From Bacillota bacterium (GTDB lineage Bacteria; Bacillota; Sulfobacillia; JAJZIM01; JAJZBP01), in NCBI GenBank assembly GCA_021798855.1, contig JAJZBP010000109.1, forward strand, positions 1 through 6,991: a DNA stretch of 6,991 nt. The letters run 5' to 3'. Position numbers and translations under genes: made by a program. The notes below the pieces were generated by a model. That model did not search any database. It had not been told where the DNA came from and saw only the letters and a list, made by a program, of their open reading frames with translations. Position 1 is the first letter of the stretch. The number at the start of each line of letters is the position of its first letter. Positions 6,024 through 6,991 of this stretch are shown piece after piece.

Positions 6024-6060
6024 TATAATGGAGAAGGAGTTAGAAAAACAAAATAGAATT
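6024..6060 (+). promoter_or_regulatory. Candidate promoters upstream of the small basic protein
   Basis: A perfect TATAAT at 6024-6029 has no matching -35 at the usual distance. Downstream, AGGAGTT (6035-6041), 14 bases, then GAATT (6056-6060) resembles the sigma-H promoter pattern (AGGAWWW - GAATWW); the spacing matches what I recall of the B. subtilis spoVG promoter. Transcription from it would begin near 6067, about 20 bases before the ribosome binding site at 6087-6092. Neither assignment is certain. Confidence 0.35.
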
Positions 6061-6098
6061 AACCAATGCGAATTTGGATTGTCAACGGAGGGAAAGCT

Positions 6099-6359
6099 AT
6101 GACAAAAGATCAGACGTTGGAAATTTTGCGGGCCATGGCGGAGGAATTTAGTGCGGCGGCCACCGGTTTGGATCCGGGGAACACCGGCGGGATTGAGCTT
6201 GCGCGCATCGGCCAAGCTTACCAGAGGGCTGCGGACTTGGTGACTCAGATAGAGCCGGAAACCATTAAGCGCCGCCGCCGGTCACGGCGCCCGGCCGAGG
6301 GCGAGGAAGACGGAAACCGGCGGAGGGGTAGACCTAGGCGTAAAGTTGAGGCGAGCTGA
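6099..6359 (+). CDS. Small basic protein with AT-hook-like tail, function unknown
   Basis: I do not recognise this 86-residue protein. Residues 1-22 and 32-52 look helical. The C-terminal third is strongly basic, in two clusters: KRRRRSRR (57-64) and RRRGRPRRK (74-82), split by an acidic EGEEDG. The second cluster contains the RGRP core of AT-hook DNA-binding motifs, so nucleic-acid binding is a reasonable inference, but RNA or ribosome binding fits equally well. The start is well supported: ATG 6099 has GGAGGG six bases upstream. An ATG at 6066 in the same frame has no such site. The gene stands alone between amt and the convergent P-II gene, with AT-rich DNA upstream. Confidence 0.75.
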   Translation: MTKDQTLEILRAMAEEFSAAATGLDPGNTGGIELARIGQAYQRAADLVTQIEPETIKRRRRSRRPAEGEEDGNRRRGRPRRKVEAS

Positions 6360-6382
6360 GGGGGAGCGGTTCGTGGGGGAAC

Positions 6383-6721
6383 CTAGAGCGCCTGGTCACC
6401 TCGCTCGCCGGTTCTGATGCGAATGCTTTCCTCGACCGGCAGGACGAAAATCTTACCGTCGCCGATCTCCCCGGTCCGGGCGGTTTGGCAAATCGTGTCG
6501 ACCACGGACTCAACCGAAGAATCCCGAACGACAAGTTCGATCCTGATCTTTGGGAGCAAACGAATCTCGCTTGTGGCTCCTCGGTAGACCATGGTTTGTC
6601 CTTTTTGTTTCCCGCAACCGGAGACTTCCGTGACGGTTATGCCCTGGACATCTATTGTCTGCAGGGCTTTTTTTACTTCATCGAAATGGGATGGCCGGAT
6701 GATGGCCACGATTTGACGCAT
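6383..6721 (-). CDS. glnK: Nitrogen regulatory protein P-II (GlnB/GlnK family)
   Basis: P-II proteins are trimeric cytoplasmic sensors of ATP/ADP and 2-oxoglutarate; GlnK-type members block Amt channels when nitrogen is plentiful. The product is 112 residues, the same length as E. coli GlnB, and aligns without gaps. It shows the T-loop (about 37-55) with Tyr46-Arg47-Gly48, Lys58 after LLP, the B-loop RTGEIGDGKIF (82-92) and the C-terminal RIRTGE (101-106) with nucleotide-contacting arginines. Position 51, the Tyr uridylylated in proteobacteria, is Ser. Arg47, which plugs the AmtB pore in E. coli, is kept. ATG 6719-6721 is chosen because AAAGGAG lies nine bases upstream and MRQIVAIIRP matches the family start. 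It is convergent with the small basic gene and divergent from dnaX, so it is not in an operon with amt. Confidence 0.93.
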   Translation of the reverse strand: MRQIVAIIRPSHFDEVKKALQTIDVQGITVTEVSGCGKQKGQTMVYRGATSEIRLLPKIRIELVVRDSSVESVVDTICQTARTGEIGDGKIFVLPVEESIRIRTGERGDQAL

Positions 6722-6852
6722 TTTGGGCATCTCCTTTCGGCTGGTTGGGTTGTTATTCAAAACGTCAATGCCGGATTCCTCCTTTTTTCGTGGATCAGTG
6801 GCTGGAGGAAAAGGCGAGCCCGGGACGAACTTAAGATAACGAGGTGATTCCC
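6722..6852. promoter_or_regulatory. Divergent intergenic region between P-II gene and dnaX
   Basis: This 131-base gap separates the P-II start from the dnaX start. It contains the P-II ribosome binding site (AAAGGAG on the minus strand, 6731-6737) and the dnaX ribosome binding site GAGGTGA at 6841-6847. A TTGACG occurs on the minus strand near 6760-6765 but has no -10 partner at 16-18 bases. I cannot assign promoters with confidence. Confidence 0.4.
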
Positions 6853-6991
6853 TTGCGTCTCGTTCTCTATCGGGAGTGGCGCCCGCAAACCTTTTCCCAG
6901 GTGGTGGCCCAAAAGGCGGCGGTCAAGTCCCTGCGTCAAGCGGTGGAGCGGGGGCAGGTGGGCCACGCCTACCTTTTCACCGAGATCGGAA
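6853..6991 (+). CDS. dnaX: DNA polymerase III subunit gamma/tau, N-terminal part (runs off the window)
   Basis: DnaX is the AAA+ subunit that loads the sliding clamp at the replication fork. Only the first 46 codons are present. LYREWRPQTFSQVVAQ near the start and GHAYLFTEIG near the end correspond to the conserved LYR-x-x-RP-x-x-F-x-x-VVGQ and HAYLF stretches just before the Walker A loop, which would follow outside the window. The TTG start at 6853 has GAGGTGA five bases upstream. In Bacillus dnaX directly follows the tadA/SRP RNA region; here about 2.4 kb with amt, a small basic gene and a P-II gene intervene. Confidence 0.9.
   Translation, partial: MRLVLYREWRPQTFSQVVAQKAAVKSLRQAVERGQVGHAYLFTEIG

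Noticed and set aside
6368..6383. GGTTC/GAACC hairpin between the small basic gene and the P-II gene as a bidirectional terminator
   Set aside because: Only five base pairs and no T-run on either side.
1..6991. CRISPR array, insertion sequence, phage or defence system
   Set aside because: No direct-repeat array, transposase, integrase or recognisable defence domain found on either strand.

Overview
The window looks like chromosomal DNA of a moderately GC-rich, Gram-positive bacterium of the Bacillota, possibly Alicyclobacillus- or Kyrpidia-like. That placement is inference. It rests on a Bacillus-type large SRP RNA carrying an Alu domain, the order tadA - SRP RNA - dnaX (known from Bacillus), tRNA genes with encoded CCA, strong AGGAGG-type ribosome binding sites and promoters close to the sigma-A consensus. 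TTG is the best start for at least four genes.

Left part (1-3000), a membrane-protein region: a minus-strand site-2-type zinc metalloprotease (M50), a divergent plus-strand half-size UPF0016/GDT1 protein (probable Mn2+ exporter), and a minus-strand 14-TM DHA2-type MFS transporter. The transporter is interrupted by an in-frame TGA and a single-base frameshift. The protease also seems to have a single-base frameshift near its natural GTG start. These lesions are either real gene decay or read/assembly errors.

Middle part (3121-4410), a compact block of translation genes: sigma-A promoter, tRNA-Arg(CCT), tadA (tRNA adenosine deaminase), tRNA-Ser(CGA), an internal promoter, tRNA-Ser(GGA), SRP RNA and a clear intrinsic terminator. 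tadA ends inside the following tRNA-Ser gene, so RNase P processing of a shared transcript would remove the tadA stop codon.

Right part (4434-6991), nitrogen genes between the SRP RNA and dnaX: an ammonium channel gene (amt) with a near-perfect sigma-A promoter, a possible tiny membrane ORF, a small unrecognised protein with an AT-hook-like tail, and a minus-strand P-II protein. P-II probably gates the Amt channel, although it is transcribed separately. The first 46 codons of dnaX end the window.

I do not see a novel defence or mobile system. The most useful observations are the tadA/tRNA-Ser overlap, the disrupted transporter and protease frames, the hairpin filling the tRNA-Ser(GGA) leader, the P-II protein lacking Tyr51, and the small basic protein with a possible sigma-H-like promoter.
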